This document shows, one piece after another, positions 21,076-33,965 of a DNA stretch of 64,000 bases. Below the pieces are notes generated by a model. It ran no database searches, had not been told where the DNA came from, and saw only the letters and a list, made by a program, of their open reading frames with translations. The position numbers were made by a program, and so were the translations under genes. The DNA comes from Euborellia annulipes (lineage: Eukaryota > Arthropoda > Insecta > Dermaptera > Anisolabididae). How positions within the stretch are numbered: the first letter of the stretch is position 1; every line of letters starts with the position of its first letter. The stretch is from contig JAKCPI010005338.1 in NCBI GenBank assembly GCA_023213315.1, positions 1 through 64,000 on the forward strand. Direction: 5' to 3'.

Positions 21076-22554
21076 ATCGCTTCTAACTGAATAGTTTTGG
21101 ATCGTTTGAACCGAGACCAAGGCCGACGACACTAGTGAACTTTCTCCGATGTCAGAAAAAAGGATGCACATGCAAAATATTTTATTAATCTCAATTACAA
21201 TGTACAGCATTTTTAAGACTTTAAAACTGGCTTTTTGCTGTGAAGAAGGGCCGTGGGGAAACTGGATAGTGAACAAGTATCCGTAATGTATATTTTTGAG
21301 ATGAAATAAATTATTATTATTATTAAAAATGTAATCGAAAAAGAAAAAAATACTAAATTCTAAGGTATAAAACCTTTCTTATAGGTTATCTCACAATTTC
21401 TCTTATATATTTTTTTTTTTTTTTTTTTTTTTTTTGGAATGGGTGCATAAGGTCCTAAGACCTATAATGACCAATAGTCACATGCAGCCAGGAAGAAAAT
21501 AAAAACAAAAGGATAAGCATAAAGGGGAAACTCAACTGCGGGAACTGAGAAGATGCCTGTTGAGGTTAGACTTGAAAGTCTTCGTTATTTTTTGAGATAT
21601 TTGGTCCAAATTGGCTTTCCGCGTTCTTATTTAAGCTAATAAAGTGATTGAAAAAGAAAGAAACCTTAAAAAAGTTTAGTAAAATAGTAAAAAATCATTA
21701 GCCGTATTCTAGACTTGCGCCTAAGCTATGTATAACTGCTACAATAATATAAAATTTAAAAAAGATCAGAACTCTTGAGATGAAGGGAGGCAAATGCCCC
21801 CAAATGATGCCTCTGCACATGATAATGAAAATGTAAATAAAAGAAAAAGGTGTTGAACGAGTTATTTACAATCAAAAAAATCTTAATATCGGCCTATTTT
21901 TTTTTTCTCGAGAATGGATTGTGAACCAATCAGTGCTAATTCACCCAAGATGATGTATTATGTATGAACAAGATGAGAGGTTGGATCAATAATTTGTTAA
22001 ATCCCATATATGATACACAATAACGAAATTGAAATATCTACTTAAGAAATAATAATCCTTAATGAATTTCAAAGAATAGAAAAAAAAAGATGTGTCAATC
22101 ATAATCAAATGTAATTGTGGTATTAATTTAAATCCGCCACTGGTTGTTGTTATATTTTAACTATAATTGGACAATCCCAGATTATTACTCATTTGTCTAA
22201 ATATAGTAGTAATTATCAATTTATTTTACTCTAGTTTGCGCTAAAACGTATATGTAGTAGATTTTAGATTTGATATCTAATATAGGTAATTGAAATTGTA
22301 ATCTCCCTAAGTAATGATTTAGTGTTTATTTCGCAGGTGTGTTTATTGCGCATTAAAAGGAGGAAATTATTAAATAAATAAAATGCAAATTGACTTCTTA
22401 GTAATGAAAAATAAAAAATTAAAATAATAAGCTAAGTCAATAATTTTCATATGATGATTCATTAAAATCAAAAAGTTAACTCCCCCTCCCCCTCCATCCC
22501 TCTTTAAGAAGCTTTAAATTAAATTTTTTTAATTATACCCGTAAGTACAATACT
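21076..22554. other. Unassigned intron sequence
   Basis: A T-run lies at 21411-21435. A fragment at 21590-21640 (TTTTTGAGATATTTGGTCCA, GTTCTTATTTAAGC) mixes FA- and SINE-1-like bits. Otherwise nothing recognised. Confidence 0.4.
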
Positions 22555-22985
22555 CAGAAAGTATTGGATTCATGTCAAAAATTCAATGTCGAAATTTTGA
22601 TACATATTTTGAAGTCCCCTGAGTCCAAAAATGTAGGTCTTGTAAAATGATGATTGAACAAAATTTCTCAAAAATAAAAAGAGCTAGAAGGTTGAAATTT
22701 TATATTTAAGTTAGGTACATCCCTGGCATGTGACAACAAGCTTTTGAACAAAATTGGCAAAAAAGTACTAGTACTTTACTGATGCACTTTTTCAGTGTTT
22801 TTCGATTTTCTCAAAATTCACTGTAACGATTTTGATTAAAATTCATAAATAATTTTGTAGATGTTTTGTTTAGATGTTATTCAAAATGTATATTCTCATT
22901 TTGCCATTGATATTGCTTATTGTTTTATTTTTGTTCTTCATAGGAAAGATAGTTTTCCTGGCAAAAAATATATTAATCTTTATAG
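22555..22985 (+). repeat. FA repeat lacking both ends
   Basis: AGAAAGTATTGGATTCATGT to TTCATAGGAAAGATAG, with the usual ACTAGTACTTTACTGATGCA block. Confidence 0.85.
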
Positions 22986-23191
22986 ATTGAATATGAAATC
23001 ACTGTTTATATGAAAAAAAAATTTAATTTGGTAAATTATTTAGAAAGGAAGATGTTGGAGCTTATAATAAATACACCAACGTCCCTAGGTTACTGATATT
23101 CAGAGTGATTTTTTTTTTTAGCTGACTTTTCCCAAAAAAATTCGATTTTACCCAGATTTATCCAAGCATAAAAATGGAAAAAGCAACTCAC

Positions 23192-23380
23192 TACTTCGGT
23201 CGGACTCGTAGAAGCCTTTCTTGAAGTCATCCGCGCCAAATTTCCCATCAGTGAGTTGTCCAAGGCCTCTTCTTAATTCACCATCCCAATATCCGTCATA
23301 GGTAGCATCAAAGAACTCCCAATTACTAGAGCCTGAACGCCGAACATCTCCCTGAGGCATCGAGTAGCTCACAATGCCAT
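23192..23380 (-). CDS. Ddr: Discoidin domain receptor, exon B (start of discoidin-like domain)
   Basis: The exon encodes 62 whole codons flanked by partial codons, starting (D)GIVSYSMPQGD and ending FYESDRS. It covers the junction of the discoidin and discoidin-like domains. DGIVSYSMPQG matches DDR1 DGLLSYTAPVG. Next comes the YDG and RRGLGQLTDGKFGADDF block, a DDR hallmark (DDR1: YGGLGQLADGVVGLDDF). The acceptor is TTTATTGCAG and the donor is a consensus GTGAGT after CGAAGTA, phase 1 at both ends. The intron to exon A is about 19.1 kb and that to exon C about 8.9 kb. The frame is intact. Confidence 0.94.
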
Positions 23381-23444
23381 CTGCAATAAAAGAAAAACAT
23401 TGATTAGAAGAATGCTAATTGATAAGCAAGCATACGTATTGTAG

Positions 23445-23612
23445 TCCAAATCTTTTGGACTCAGGGGACATCGAAATCTCGACATCAAATTTTTGACATC
23501 AATCCAATATTTTTTCTGTTTTGGACTCGGGGGACATCGAAATCTCGACATCAAATTTTTGGAAATGAATCCAATACTTTTTCTCTCTACATATTTATAT
23601 AGAAAGTGTATT
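23445..23612 (-). repeat. FA left-end, duplicated in tandem
   Basis: Two units of TTTTGGACTCAGGGGACATC, GAAATCTCGACATCAAATTT and ATCCAATA follow each other, about 70 bases each. Confidence 0.85.
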
Positions 23613-23829
23613 TCAACATGTGTTTCTGTCATAATAAGAATTAGTTAACTATGAAATAAAGTTTGCTTCAATGTCCGCCGATCAATTTTTTTTTTTTAAC
23701 TGTAGTATTTTTAGTTGTAACATTTTTTGTTTGACAGTTTTTCGCAATTTTCTCAAAAGAAACACTTTTTGAGTTGTGTCACATATATCAAATTTAAATA
23801 ATGAATATCGACAAAATATATATGGCGGA

Positions 23830-24230
23830 ATGCTTTGGAAAGATGCATTCACAGTCTTCAAATCATCTTTGGGTACAAAAGTGACACAAAGTACACAAAA
23901 GGATCATTTCTCAAAATTCTAAAAGCTCTCCCCGGCCCTCCTTGGTTGTATAGTATCAGTAGCCTAACAAGACCTGCACTAGATGTCTACTTCACCTTCA
24001 TAGATTCCACAGTATCTCCTCCCCACTATGCACCTGCCACCTTTCACTGCCAATAAAAACTCCAACCAAAGAGATAAATTTCAAAAAAATCATAGAGCCG
24101 GAGTTTAGAAACCTACAAGACTATCTCACAATTCTCAAAAAACCTATCACTGTCATTTCATCACAGCTTTATGGGAATTTTGTTTGATAAATAATATTAT
24201 TTTCCAAATCTCTACAGTAATTGGTATATG
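23830..24230 (+). pseudogene. Possible decayed transposase fragment
   Basis: One frame near 24075-24190 reads INFKKIIEPEF then RNLQDYLTILKKPITVISSQ. This loosely resembles the region of hAT transposases with EYL-x-VLKPI. Upstream (23835-24056) another frame is open without stops. No catalytic residues or inverted ends were identified. It could equally be chance open sequence; this is a weak call. Confidence 0.25.
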
Positions 24231-24351
24231 TATTTCTTAATATGTATTTGATATTACTATGTTATTTTATATACTATACAGTAATTCGTTTGTAAAAGAA
24301 ACTTGAATGACGGGATAGCTCTTGGTCAACAGTCAAATAAATAAAAAAAAT

Positions 24352-24728
24352 TGTCACACCCAAACAGACACAGAACGATTTGCGGGACCCACTGTTTTGG
24401 ACTCAGGGAACATCAAAACCATCAAAATCTAGACATCAAATTTTTGACATGAATCCAATACTTTTTCTGTTTTGGACTCAGGTGACATCGAAATCTCGAC
24501 ATCAAATTTTTGACATGAATCCAATACTTTTTCTGTTTTGGACTCAGGGGACATCGAAATCTCGACATCAAATTTTTGACATCAATCCAAAACTTTTTCT
24601 CTACATATACATGTATATAGAGAAAGTAAAAAGATGGCAAAAAGACATATGTTTTATAAATGTTACTTCTTGAATTCTAATGTACTAAGTAAAAAGTTGT
24701 GTGCTGTGCGACGCTCACACCAGATTTT
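24352..24728 (-). repeat. FA left-end in three tandem units plus half hairpin
   Basis: Units of about 70 bases (TTTTGGACTCAGG...GACATGAATCCAATACTTTT) repeat at about 24396, 24475 and 24537. The end ATATACATGTATATAGAGAA follows. A half hairpin GTGCGACGCTCACACCAGAT lies at 24705-24726. Confidence 0.85.
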
Positions 24729-24739
24729 TAATTCATATT

Positions 24740-25706
24740 TTACACAAGGTTAATAAATAAAATTTTAATATAGTGTTATGATTTAAAAAGTAATGTCTAG
24801 AATTAAATTTTAATTTTTTTAAATATATAAAATAGTTTTAAATTAAAAATAACGAGAGAAAATAAAACGCAGGGAATTTTTGCGATTAATTAAAAAATCT
24901 CTAGTAACGTGCTGTTTACGATCCTATTAATTTATATATAATGAAAATGTAACAAAATTCAAATAATAAAATAATTAATTAAAAATCCTGGTTACAAATG
25001 TTACTTTTTTATTGATAGTAAAAGCCAGTATGTGGGGGGAGGGGGGGGGTGAAGTCGAGAGAGGAATTATTTGAGGAGGATTAATTATCAAGCGCCAGTA
25101 ATTTCAGTAATATATTAATTAGCTAGCAAGCAAGGGTGGGTTCAGGTTGCGGCGGCCATTTCGAGAGTTAGAGGGGGGGGGGGGGGGATTATTATTATAC
25201 GGCTCATAGAGTCCGTTGAAATAAAGCGTAACTTTTAATGATCTCACAAAATGATAGATATATTCCAACGTTCAAATAAATCTGACTGGCTCTTTTCTCT
25301 CAAATAAAAAAAAAAATCTATTTATTTGATTTTGAAACTCAAATCAAAACTTGCTATGGTCGAATATATCTAATAAAAAAAAAAGTTCTTAAGATAAGAA
25401 AGAAAAAGTTTTTACTATTTAATGTTGTTTTGATAAAAAAAAAATAATACTTTCTCAAATATACTAAAAAGTAGAAAATCGAATGTCAATAGATAATAAA
25501 TATAATAATGAACAATTAACGTTTTTATTCAATTTTACGAATTATTTTCTTAGAGAATTTTTATTTGCCTTGCGAAAAATAATAGGAAATGAAAATTTTA
25601 TTAGATTATATCGTATAGAGGATAAATATAAAGAAATAATGAGATTTGCCATTAAGATCTCCTATTATTCATTAATGGCAAAGTTGATGGTCTTAATAAC
25701 AATTCT
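24740..25706. other. Unassigned intron sequence with G-runs
   Basis: G-rich runs at 25036-25049 and 25173-25188. No gene, RNA or family member recognised. Confidence 0.4.
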
Positions 25707-26080
25707 TTTACTTTCTCTTGTCTATACATGTGTAGAGAGAAAGTATTGGATTCATGTCGAAAATTCGATGTCGAGATTTTGATAAGTCCAAACAAGTATA
25801 TCCCACGAAATGGTCTGTCTAACTGTGAACAAAAAAAGCTAGGAGATTGAAATTTTATATTTAAGTTAGGCACCACTCTGGCATGTAACACTTAGCTTTT
25901 GAATAACATCAGTCAAAAAGTACTAGTACTCTGTTGATGTACTTTTTCAGTTTATTTTTCGAATTTTTTAGATGCTCTTTTGCCCTTGAAATTTTTTGAA
26001 ACACACTTTACTCTTGTACTTCATATGAAAGATAGGAGTCCATGACAACAAAATATAAATAAAGGAGGTCGTGTTGACAA
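25707..26080 (+). repeat. FA repeat, hairpin missing
   Basis: TACTTTCTCTTGTCTATACA to TTCATATGAAAGATAGGAG. Confidence 0.85.
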
Positions 26081-26195
26081 AATTCTACGTTTATATATTT
26101 TTTAAGTCTTTGCGGCAACTTGGGCCATATAAGACTTTATACGATAAGCGTTATTTGTTTGTATAATATATATATATATATTTGGGTCCACGCAT

Positions 26196-26295
26196 TCTTA
26201 TTTAAGCCATTTGGTATCCAAATGGCTTAAATAAAATCACCGGACTGCCTGGGATCCGGTATGGTATACAAGGCGCTACCAACTATGCCAAACCC
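26196..26295 (-). mobile_element. SINE-1 copy
   Basis: Reverse-strand copy: tail ATTTAAGCCATTTGGTATCC, then GACTGCCTGGGATCC and CGCTACCAACTATGCC (reverse of the A-box region), ending ACCCGAGGGC. A palindrome formed by the tail (GGATACCAAATGGCTTAA and its complement) is present at 26207-26232. Confidence 0.7.
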
Positions 26296-26319
26296 GAGGG
26301 CTGATACAAATTATAATAT

Positions 26320-26475
26320 TAAATTTTAATAAATTCATGCCCGATGTACTATAAAATCTAAAAAACCGAAAACAATTATATATAGATCTATATCATCTAT
26401 ATCTAGATTTGCTTAAAATCCCATTGTTTTCGGTATTTTAGATTATATGGTACATCGGGCATTTATTAAAATATA
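26320..26475. mobile_element. Foldback element
   Basis: Arms TTTTAATAAATTCATGCCCG, ATGTACTATAAAATCTAAAA and CCGAAAACAAT are matched in reverse by ATTGTTTTCGGTATTTTAGA, GGTACATCGGGCATTTATT. The loop is AT-rich. No target duplication identified. Confidence 0.65.
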
Positions 26476-26479
26476 ATAA

Positions 26480-27510
26480 TACAAGTTTGGTTTGAATTGA
26501 GTATTATAATTACGGTATTTTTATTTCTTATACATATCATTTAGGTTAATTATATAGCTTTGAGTTTTTAAGCTAAACTTGTTACTATGAAGTATAGCAG
26601 TTGGTACCACTTCCTCTAGTGTATAATATTTTTACTTTCATCTATTATAATGTAAGCACTACTGTGGATGTCAAGAAATTGTCGAAATATTTGTAGGTAT
26701 AAATAATTTGAAATAAAATAACCTAGTGTTTAATTTGTACATTTAATTTTAATTTTAATTTACAAAATATTTCAACGAGAACATACAATCGAAAGATTTT
26801 TTTTTTTAGGAAGTAAAATCAGATTGCAGTATCAGAGAGATTGATCTAATCAGATTAGTTGCGGTCGACTACTTTGATGTTTAGTATTATTGTCGGTATT
26901 TACCAGAATGCTCAATTTTATGGAATGTTAAATTTGTGAATCAAGTTAAAAGGGGAGGGGAGGGAGATAGAGAATTTAAGTGTTCCATCAGGCTAATCCA
27001 TTTGATGAACTCCGGAGAAAGTTTAATCAATTTAGACAGAGAGTTGGAGAAGTCTTTTTGTTCTAGTGGTCAGTGTGTTTTTTGTTCTTTTAAGTGATCT
27101 GAATTAGACAGGAAAGAGGTCCCTCTTTTTTTTCTTTCTTTCTCTCTAACCGTAAAAGAGGAGAAAAAAAAATTGTTTTCTGTTAATTTGAATTTTCTTA
27201 CTATCGAGGGTGAACATAATTTGTAAACGTTGATTGAGACAGGCAGGCCATCTTGCACTGTCAAATACCCACACACCTCTTATCAGTAACGTTCAAAATC
27301 ACATGCTCACTAACTATTTGGGAGTTATCTTGTTGCTGGCAGCTATTTGTCAAATATTCACATTTAGAATTATGAACGGACATTCCAGGTAAGACTATAA
27401 TACCTCGGAATGCGATCAATAACGTAAATGCTTTAATACAATTATCCCTGGTTGCTATTAGTGTAATTATATTCAAACTTTTTGAGGTGAATGACTTTTC
27501 AAGAAGGGTT
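26480..27510. other. Unassigned intron sequence
   Basis: No family copy or coding exon recognised. The open frames here look like chance. Confidence 0.4.
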
Positions 27511-27514
27511 AAAT

Positions 27515-27811
27515 ATAAAAACAAAAATCTGGCGAGACGGCACACAACATTCGGTAATTGAATGTAGTGTTCTGTACTTGTCACATAAGATTTTGTGTGT
27601 CATATATTTAATTTCAGCCACCGAAAACCATCAAAATCTCGACATCAAATTTTTGACATGAATCCAATACTTTTTCTCTGTTTTTGGACTCACATCAAAA
27701 CCATCAAAATCTAGACATTAAATTTTTGACATGAATCCAATACCTTTTCTCTGTTTTGGACTCACATCAAAACCATCAAAATCTAGACATCAAAATTTTG
27801 ACATGAATCAA

Positions 27812-27851
<40 letters not shown>

Positions 27852-28745
27852 AAAATAAACTGCTACTTAAAGTACTGGAAACAGGCCATCAACCCAGCAA
27901 AATCCGAAGCTATCCTCTTCACTCATAAAACACGACATCTGAAGAAAGTCATCAAATTTGGACCCTCTATGCTTAACTGGAAACCGCGCGCCAAATACCT
28001 GGGAATCTGGCTAGACAGAAGACTAACCTGGACACCCCACTGCAAAGCAATAGCAAACACAGGAAGGACAGCGATAAGAATGCTCTGGCATTTAATAAAG
28101 GGCACAAGTCAGCTAGACATCGACTCAAAGCTCCTGCTTTACAAGTCAATCATCAGATCCAGAATCACATGTGGCACTCCACTCTTTCTCAATAGTACCT
28201 GCGCAACAAACCTAAAACTGCTAGCTGGAATCCAAAACAAGGCACTACGAATCATAGCTTTCCCTCCTCCTGGAATAAACAACGCAATCATCCGACACGC
28301 GCTAGAAATGGACGAACTCGGCGATTACATGGAACGGCTGAAAGAAAGCTACACTCGGCGACTCATCAGACATCCGAATCCAATAATGACGGGAAGATAA
28401 AATGCTCAAATCACATATTTTTATATACAAATATTATTTTAGAAAATTTTATATCTTACTTGTTTAGTTACAAAATGAATGGGGTTTTTTTTAATTTTTC
28501 CTCAAAAATACTAAAGACAGATTTTATATTTAAGAAACATCAAACTGTGGGCAATGTTTAAAAGACCATTAAAGCGTCTAAACAAAAATTGTATCAAATT
28601 TGTAAAACATATTTTCCCTAAGTGGAAAACAATATGTAAAGCTAATAATGAATAAATATTTTTAACTTAACTTAACTTATCAAATATTTTTTCTCTCTAC
28701 ATATAGACCTAAATATATTTAGGTAAGAGAAAGTAAAAAGATGGA
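27515..28745 (-). repeat. FA repeat interrupted by a jockey-type fragment
   Basis: Degraded hairpin (27525-27600), then three tandem left-end units (27620-27810: CATCAAAATCTAGACATCAA, TTTTGACATGAATCCAATAC). The non-LTR insertion follows, then the left palindrome (28681-28740). Confidence 0.8.
27845..28690 (+). pseudogene. 5'-truncated jockey-clade non-LTR retrotransposon
   Basis: An open frame (27849-28400) reads QAINPAKSEAILFT, KYLGIWLDRRLTW, GTSQLDIDSKLLLYKSIIRS and IQNKALRI, ending near LIRHPNPI. This is the C-terminal end of a jockey-like reverse transcriptase ORF2; the catalytic palm (YADD) is missing. An untranslated tail follows, ending in TTAACTTAACTTAACTTA. The target duplication is ATCAAATATTTTTT (27807-27820 and 28679-28692), showing an intact, 5'-truncated insertion event. 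A run of 36 T lies at the left junction. Confidence 0.85.
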
Positions 28746-29402
28746 TGGAGATTAGAATTCAAGATGATTACATCTAAACATAGAAAATATTTTGTTACCA
28801 TGTCTTCTCTGAAGTACAAAAGTAGTGCTTTAAACAATTTCGAAAGCCAAATGGTAATATACATTTTAAAGAGCATGACAAAAATAAGTGATTTATGATT
28901 TTTAACCAAAATCGTTACCGGTATAGAAGACTGAGAAAATTGAAAAAAAAAAAAAAAAAAAAAACTGATAAAGTACATCTACTAGTACTTTTTGGCCGAT
29001 TTTGGTTAAAAGTTTATTTTCGAGCCTCAAAGTTTTGCTCAACTTAAATAATAAATATAAAATTTTAATCTCGTAGCTCAATAACACTCCTGAAAATGTC
29101 AAAGAGAAATGAGTGAAGTTATTTCATTGGTGCGATATTTGTGAGATAACGAATACCGTATGTCGGAAATCGAATATGCATCTCACAGATGCAGCGCAAC
29201 TATTTAAGTTACTTTTAGGAGTGCGACTATTGGAGTGTTAAAATTGAACACATAGAGACAGACCCATTTTTTTGGACTTAAGGACCTCAAAACATCAAAA
29301 TTTCGACATCAAGTTTTTGACATTAATCCAATACTTTCTCTTTATATATATATATATATATATATATTAATATACATGTATGTATATAGATAAGAGAAAG
29401 TA
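28745..29402 (-). repeat. FA repeat without hairpin, with small insertion
   Basis: GAATTCAAGATGATTACATC to AGATAAGAGAAAGTA. A segment at about 29081-29249 is foreign, with short inverted ends (TAACACTCC...GGAGTGTTA). Confidence 0.8.
29081..29249. mobile_element. Possible small MITE in FA
   Basis: TAACACTCCTGAAAATG at the left and GGAGTGTTA at the right are inverted. The FA sequence GCTCAA...AAATTGAACACA resumes after it. Confidence 0.4.
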
Positions 29403-30249
29403 CCTATAAAAAACTTCAAAATTACAGCTTCATTTATGCAATTACAAATATGTAATGCAGACTTCACTTGGGAAACTTGAGCTTTATTAATTATTATATA
29501 ATAAATGGAATATTATATCACTATTAATCTATAGTATATTCAAAGTTTTTATAAATAAAAATATACGATAAAATCATAAATATTTTTTACTTTCTCGCCA
29601 CCATATAAGGGGAAAAGTATTTTTGCTTTTATTATACATATATCTTGTTAAAGAGTCGTAATATTATTCAGGTAATTGAAAAATTCTCTTGTAATATTTT
29701 ACGACGATGTATTTATTATTTTTTATTAAGAATAATAACAAGTTTATGTTTTCATAAAGCAATGACAAATTTTATTAATTTTTTTTTTTTTTCTAAAACG
29801 TGTGTGATTGTTTATAAGTTACGGTTTTATGATTTTCCGTTGTTACTAACATCTGTTACTGTTCCGTAAGAGTTTATTTTTTTGATATAAATTTCTTGGA
29901 TTTATTTCAATATTACTAACGTTACTTTTGTGCTGAATTATTTACTTTTATATTAAAATTCATTTAATTAGCTACCTGTATGGGAGATGAAATATTGGGT
30001 CATAGATCTATCTACATTTACTTAAAAAATTTAATTTAATAAATATTTATTGTAAAAATAGACAAGAGGCAGAGATACCAAGTTGAATAAAATAAAAAAA
30101 TGATATTTCATTACAAGTTTCTATTTATTTATTCGGAAGTATTTTTTTAGCTTTATTATTCACTATTAATATTGACTTTAGAAATAGCCTTAACTGTAGA
30201 TAATACTCTAAAATAAATAAATAAAAATATGTAAAACAAATACATGTTT
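29403..30249. other. Unassigned intron sequence
   Basis: Very AT-rich. A short FA-like scrap TTTACTTTCTCGCCACCATA lies at 29587. Confidence 0.4.
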
Positions 30250-30800
30250 TTTTGATGGGAGTGTTTAATTATAGACCACATTTTGTATTAATTATTTATT
30301 AAAAATACAACGTTTCGACTATTTATTCTGCAATCGTTTTCAGGAACTGTGAACTTGCTCCGACTCTAACGAACTGATCTCTAATGATCGTGAAGTTAAT
30401 AACATTTTATAGTCAATGAAGTTAGCAACATAAACAATCATCCCCATGATATTAGACACCATCCTTCATAGAGATGATGTTATATGTTGCTGATTTCATT
30501 GCATATAAAATGCTGCTAACTTCAAAGGCATATTCTACTTGAAGTACTTTTTTACCCTCGTGAAACTCACATAAATTCAACCTTTGTTCAAAATGTTTCA
30601 CACTTGAAACCCACACCGCAATCCTTAAATTTAATTATTTGAAGTTAGTAGCATTTTGTATGCAATGAAGTTAGCAACAAATAGCAGCACCCCCATGAAG
30701 TTTAACACCATCATTCATGGGGATGAGTGTATATGTTGCTAACTTCATTCCATATAAAATGCTACTAACTTCAAGTAGAAGACCCTTAGAGGTTAGTTCA
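30250..30800. repeat. FB family, two inverted copies forming a palindrome
   Basis: The first copy (minus orientation) starts TTTAATTATAGACCACATTT and carries ACAACGTTTCGACTATTTAT. Blocks with GAAGTTAGCAACATA and its complement then recur at about 30418, 30482, 30640 and 30740. The right end GACCCTTAGAGGTTAGTTCA is the plus orientation. This looks like FB elements folded head to head. Confidence 0.7.
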
Positions 30801-30821
30801 CTATACTAATACCAAATATCT

Positions 30822-31582
<761 letters not shown>

Positions 31583-32177
31583 TTATTTTTGTCTTGACTT
31601 GTTGTATTTCTCAATTTCCTTTGCTTCAAAATAAAAATAAATAATTAATTTTGAAAATGCTATTTATACCTCTCAAAGTAAAAGGTCTTAGCTCGGGTAA
31701 CACACAAAAATGTTTGAGTGAATAAAATTACCATCACAAAGTTTTGTTTTTTTTTGATGAACTCATAAACAGAGATATAAAAAATAAAAGTCAAATTCAA
31801 TTTACTAGTTTAAAAATTGTTAAACCATAACTGGTTGTTGTTTTTTTTTTTTTTTAAGACCATTCTGTGGACTCAAACTATAAACATGTATTTCCGGTGA
31901 TATCCGATATACCATTATACTATATATGAGACGTATAGTCGGTAATAGTAATAAAAATGAGTTTATATTCTAGTCACTAAATTTAATTTAAATATATTAA
32001 ACAGAGTATAAATAACAAGATCTTTGAATGAACAGTATATTTTAAAAGGTCGAGTGAAATAAAAAATAAATCTTAATAATTAATTATTAGTGCAAAAAAT
32101 AAAAGCGGATGTTAAGTGAAAATTGATAAATATTTAATAACAATTTTACGCATAAAATAGTATTGTAATTTAAATAA
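31583..32177. other. Unassigned intron sequence
   Basis: Only a partial FA-like scrap (GGACTCAAACTATAAACATG at about 31871). No gene recognised. Confidence 0.4.
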
Positions 32178-32722
32178 TTACTTTCTTTTAGCTATTGATA
32201 TATATGTAGAAAGTATTGGATTCATGTCAAAATTTTGATGTCGAGATTTTAATGAAAACACATGGGTCCAAAAAAGTGGGTCTCCCTAGGTGTCTGTGTT
32301 CAATTTAAAGCATGAAAATAATGAGCTACAAGGTTAAAATTTTATATTTAAGTTAAGAATTCTCATAAGACGTGAAATTAAGCTTTTGAACAAAATCGAT
32401 CAAAAAGTACTAGTACTTTACTAATGTACTTTGTCCAGTTTTGTCCAATTTTCTCAAAATTCTCTCTAACGAATTTGATTAAAATTCATAAATCAATTAT
32501 TTTTAAGATGCTCTTTAAAATGTGTGCCCACAAAATTGTTTGAAGTAGACTTTACTCTTGTACTTAATAGGAAAAATTAGAAGAATTTATATAAATTTTT
32601 AAATTTCGGCGGAAACTAAATAAATGTCGGCACAAAAAATCTGTTGTGACAAACACAGAACACAACTTTCAATTATTGAAGAGAAAGTTGTGTGCTGTAT
32701 CACCAGTCATACCACATTTTTT
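32178..32722 (+). repeat. FA repeat, nearly full length
   Basis: TACTTTCTTTTAGCTATTGA to the hairpin AATCTGTTGTGACAAACACA...AGTCATACCACATTTTTT. Confidence 0.88.
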
Positions 32723-32899
32723 ATTTTTGTTTTATGCTCTTTTCCAGGTGCATTTTGTAGATTAAAGAATAAATTATTAGAGTATTATCTAATCTCATTT
32801 AAGGATGCCAAATTAGGCGTGAATCGATTCCAGTAGCCCCTAGGAAGTAGTTATAACCGAATTAACAATCTTATAAAAAATTCCATGCATCTTAATCAA

Positions 32900-33035
32900 A
32901 ATGGGTATGAGGATATAAGTGCCGGAATGGCACAGGGCGACAGGTAGGTAGGTAGCCTAGCTACCTGTCCTGTGAGCCCAACGCTCCCGCTCCGGTCGTT
33001 ATATCGATCCCATTAAGGGTTTCGGGGTGCCACGT
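32900..33035. repeat. Local palindromic GC-richer block
   Basis: GACAGGTAGGTAGGTAG is followed by CTAGCTACCTGTC, a strong hairpin. GCCGGAATGGCACAG may be matched loosely on the right by CTGTGAGCCC. Origin unknown. Confidence 0.45.
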
Positions 33036-33254
33036 GTACAGCAAGGCAAGCAAGGCTTTTCGAAAAGGAACAAAACTCCCATGGAACATCAACTTGCAAG
33101 TGACAAATGCGAAATCTATGTATGTTTAATTTAATTTGTTTTCTATTCAAGTGAAGGGGAATTATTTTTTTTAAGTAAGTGAAATGTATATATTCCCCCT
33201 TTAGTTATATAAAAATGAATGTATATATTTAGGCCCCACCTCTTTTCAAAAAAA

Positions 33255-33965
33255 ATATTTTGTTCTAAAGCTTATTTTCACGCGTCAAGGGGTGCCTAAC
33301 ATCATCATACTATAATCTAAAGCTCTAGTCACTCACTTCCGTTATATTCCCGTTTACCATTCTCTCTCGCTGATTAGTTAGAGTGGTAAGGAGTGGAATT
33401 AGTGAGAAAAAATTTAAAATTTAAAAATTTTGCAATTGTTCGCGCTTAAAGCGAGAAAATGAGACCAGGGAAGTGTTCTGCGGGCTTTTTCACTTGTAAC
33501 TAATAAAATAACATAAATATAAAATTTCAATCTAGTAGCTCAATTCCTTCATGCTTTAAATTGAATACAGACAGGCTATGTTGCGGGACCCACTTTTTTG
33601 GACTCAGGGCCTCAAAACATGCTATATTCATCAAAATCTCGACATTGAATTTTTGACATGAATCCAATACTTTCTCTTTCTCTATCTATATATAAACTGC
33701 GCGTCAAAAAAAAAAAAAAATAGAACACTTTGTTTCTTCTTAAAAAACCTTTTCTAATCCACCATAATGATACTGTGATTTGATATGAAATATTTTATAC
33801 ATTTCTAAGTAAATTTAAAACCAATAAAATATTTCATATCAAATGTTTAATAAAAATTACAGTATCATTAAGGTAGATTAGAAAAGGTCTTCTTAAGAAA
33901 AAAAAAAAAAAACAGTGTTCTGCCTCTTTTGACGCGCAGTGTATATAGGTAAGAGAAAATAAAAT
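33255..33965 (-). repeat. FA repeat with two insertions
   Basis: FA AAAGCTTATTTTCACGCGTC...CCTAAC is interrupted at about 33301-33507 by foreign DNA of unknown type (one short inverted repeat, ATTCTCTCTCGCTGATTAG region). It resumes with AACATAAATATAAAATTTCA. The palindrome is split by a MITE at 33695-33941 and ends TATAGGTAAGAGAAAA. Confidence 0.8.
33695..33941. mobile_element. Tc1/mariner-like MITE
   Basis: The ends AACTGCGCGTCAAAA and, reversed, CACTGCGCGTCAAAA are flanked by TA. Long inner arms (TTCTTAAAAAACCTTTTCTA and its complement; TGATATGAAATATTTTAT) make it almost one palindrome. It sits in the TATA palindrome of FA. Confidence 0.82.

Noticed and set aside
24380..24673. 97-residue open frame with three internal repeats
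   Set aside because: It translates the tandem FA left-end units; the repeat pattern is that of the DNA element.
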